NCBI RefSeq assembly: GCF_014645815.1
Contig: NZ_BMML01000009.1
Location: 335,810 to 399,809, forward strand
Source of the DNA: Streptomyces fuscichromogenes
GTDB taxonomy: Bacteria > Actinomycetota > Actinomycetes > Streptomycetales > Streptomycetaceae
DNA: 64,000 nt
Reading direction: 5' to 3'
Shown here: positions 62,762-64,000 of the stretch, piece after piece
How the letters are laid out: the number at the start of each line of letters is the position of its first letter
Numbering within the stretch: position 1 is the stretch's first letter
The notes under the pieces: model-generated
The model's input: the letters and a program-made list of their open reading frames with translations, nothing else
What the model was told of the DNA's origin: nothing
Database searches by the model: none
Program-made: the position numbers and the translations under genes

Positions 62762-63574
62762 ATGACGACGCCCGCCTGGGACCCCGCCCAGTACCTCCGC
62801 CACGCCGGCCACCGCGCCCGCCCCTTCGGCGACCTCCTCGCCCGCGTCCCCGCCCTCCCCGGCGAACCCCCGGCCGTCGCCGACCTCGGCTGCGGCCCCG
62901 GCAACGTGACCGCCGTCCTCGCCGACCGCTGGCCCACCGCGCACATCACCGGCTACGACAACTCGACCGCGATGCTCGACAAGGCCCAGGCCGAACACGC
63001 CGGACCCACCCCGGGCGGCGGCCGCCTCGACTTCGCCCACGCCGACCTGCGCGGCTGGGCGCCCGAACGGCCGTACGACCTGATCGTGTCGAACGCGGCG
63101 CTCCAGTGGGTCCCCGGCCACCTCGACCGCTTCGCCGACTGGCTGGACGCGCTCGTCCCCGGCGGCAGCTTCGCCTTCCAGGTGCCGAACAACATCGACG
63201 CGCCGCTGCACGCCCTGATGCGCGAGCTCGCCGCCACGCCCCGCTGGAAGGCCCGGCTCGCCGACGTCCTGCGCCACGAGGACTCCGTCCACCCGCCCGC
63301 CGTCTACCTCGACCGGCTCGCCCGCCTCGGCTGCGCCACCGACGTCTGGGAGACCACCTACCTGCACGTCCTGGAGGGCGAGGACCCCGTCCTCGACTGG
63401 GTCAAGGGCACCGGGCTGCGCCCCGCCCTCACCGTCCTCGGCGACGATCCCGAGGCCCGGGACGCCTTCGTCGCCGAGTACCGCGACCTGCTGCGGGAGG
63501 CCTACCCGAGCGCCCCGTACGGCACCGTCCTGCCGTTCCGCCGGCTGTTCGCCGTCGCCCGCAGGGAGGGCTGA
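62762..63574 (+). CDS. tam: trans-aconitate 2-methyltransferase
   Basis: 270 aa SAM-dependent methyltransferase. Motif I V-A-D-L-G-C-G-P-G-N-V-T, G-Y-D-N-S at the ribose site, F-D/D-L-I-V-S-N-A-A-L-Q-W-V-P, and the Tam-type C-terminal region (WETTYLHVLEGEDPVLDWVKGTGLRP). It methylates trans-aconitate, an inhibitor of aconitase formed when that enzyme is damaged. ATG 62762 is preceded by GGGGAAAG. The stop overlaps the next start by one base. Confidence 0.92.
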   Translation: MTTPAWDPAQYLRHAGHRARPFGDLLARVPALPGEPPAVADLGCGPGNVTAVLADRWPTAHITGYDNSTAMLDKAQAEHAGPTPGGGRLDFAHADLRGWAPERPYDLIVSNAALQWVPGHLDRFADWLDALVPGGSFAFQVPNNIDAPLHALMRELAATPRWKARLADVLRHEDSVHPPAVYLDRLARLGCATDVWETTYLHVLEGEDPVLDWVKGTGLRPALTVLGDDPEARDAFVAEYRDLLREAYPSAPYGTVLPFRRLFAVARREG

Positions 63575-63939
63575 TGCTCGCCGCCGTCGACCACGTCCAG
63601 CTCGCCGCCCCGCCCGGCTCGGAGGACGCGCTGCGGGCGTACTACGGGGACGTCCTCGGTATGACGGAGGTGCCCAAGCCGCCCGCGCTCGCGGCGCGCG
63701 GCGGCTGCTGGTTCGAGGCCGGTGCCGTCCGGCTGCACCTGGGCGTCGAGGAGGACTTCCGGCCGGCGAAGAAGGCCCACCCCGGCCTGCGGGTCACCGG
63801 CATCGACGCCTTCGCCGCCCGGCTGGCCGCCCATGGCGCCCCCGTCACCTGGGACGACGCCCTCCCCGGCCACCGCCGCTGCTACTCCGAGGACCCCGTC
63901 GGCAACCGACTGGAGTTCCTGGAGCCCGACAGGCCCTAG
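63574..63939 (+). CDS. VOC/glyoxalase family protein
   Basis: 121 aa with the paired beta-alpha-beta-beta-beta modules of the vicinal oxygen chelate fold: V-D-H-V-Q-L-A-A (first metal His), A-V-R-L-H-L-G-V-E, and D-P-V-G-N-R-L-E-F-L-E at the C-terminus. It is coupled to tam (TGATG), so a role in the same detoxification is possible. The exact reaction is not known. Confidence 0.88.
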   Translation: MLAAVDHVQLAAPPGSEDALRAYYGDVLGMTEVPKPPALAARGGCWFEAGAVRLHLGVEEDFRPAKKAHPGLRVTGIDAFAARLAAHGAPVTWDDALPGHRRCYSEDPVGNRLEFLEPDRP

Positions 63940-63948
63940 GTGTATTGA

Positions 63949-64000
63949 TCACGAGCGTTGTTGACACTGGCCGGGCTTGATCACGGCGAAGACCTCCGGT
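63949..64000 (-). other. possible C-terminal tail of a minus-strand gene at the right edge
   Basis: The minus strand reads P-E-V-F-A-V-I-K-P-G-Q-C-Q-Q-R-S then TGA at 63949-63951, open to the window edge. Only 16 codons are visible; it may be the end of a transposase or other gene, or chance. Confidence 0.15.

Overview
The window is a Streptomyces chromosome segment. The evidence is about 70% G+C with strong third-position G/C, frequent GTG starts with 4-bp ATGA/GTGA overlaps, and lineage-typical genes (SsgA-like protein, DUF1876, Rpf with DUF348/G5, tricorn protease, TamR/tam). The right half has a gene order I recognise as the conserved core around ssgE, two penicillin-binding proteins, pmt, rsmI, tatD, rpf, rsmA, ispE, ABC-F, the galTEK operon and tamR/tam in the S. 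coelicolor group. Synteny statements are from memory, not from a search.

Layout. 1-9.9 kb: partial alpha/beta hydrolase, SDR oxidoreductase, Gln-rich small protein, tricorn protease, a TetR regulator with its MMPL exporter, a YbaK editing protein and the 5' part of an EamA transporter gene. About 9,883-24,879: an integrated mobile element of about 15 kb that splits the EamA gene (3' part at 24,878-24,997). It combines an actinomycete integrative and conjugative element (AICE) core with a serine integrase in place of the usual tyrosine integrase. The core holds a KorSA-like GntR regulator, an SCO3933-type protein, an FtsK/Tra translocase, a small Spd-like membrane protein, a double-CxxC mini-protein and a RepSA rolling-circle initiator. 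At its left end is a visibly A+T-richer cargo: a 1,211-aa protein with a nuclease-like N-terminus, STAND/NACHT-type NTPase, helical repeats and a C-terminal Cys-rich knuckle, followed by a 313-aa Mrr-like nuclease. This pair is the best candidate for a poorly described anti-phage or anti-plasmid system.

25-35 kb: an ABC exporter coupled to a large exported YncE-propeller/phosphoesterase protein, a 3-hydroxyisobutyrate-dehydrogenase-like enzyme, DUF1876, a serine beta-lactamase-fold hydrolase, the Ohr/OhrR peroxide pair, a remnant of a cobalt ECF-type ATPase gene, and ssgE. 35-50 kb: two tandem penicillin-binding proteins, a small secreted peptide, protein O-mannosyltransferase, rsmI, a zinc-ribbon protein behind a structured leader, tatD, rpf, rsmA-ispE, an ankyrin/HEAT protein with a hexanucleotide repeat, and an ABC-F ATPase. 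50-64 kb: two paralogous Pro-rich, membrane-anchored beta-propeller proteins, an atypical LuxR response regulator, a sodium:solute symporter divergent from galT-galE-galK, an acetyltransferase, a second LuxR regulator, the divergent tamR/tam pair with its inverted-repeat operator, and a VOC protein.

How genes work together. The TetR gene sits just before its probable target exporter. Within the element, the HTH-TPR regulator and the KorSA-like regulator each face a divergent promoter with repeat motifs, presumably keeping transfer and replication silent. FtsK/Tra, Spd and Rep would drive transfer and replication, and the serine integrase would insert and excise at a TC crossover. The symporter plus galTEK form a Leloir galactose module. 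Two families of dispersed intergenic repeats recur at gene ends across the chromosomal part. No rRNA, tRNA or CRISPR array was seen.
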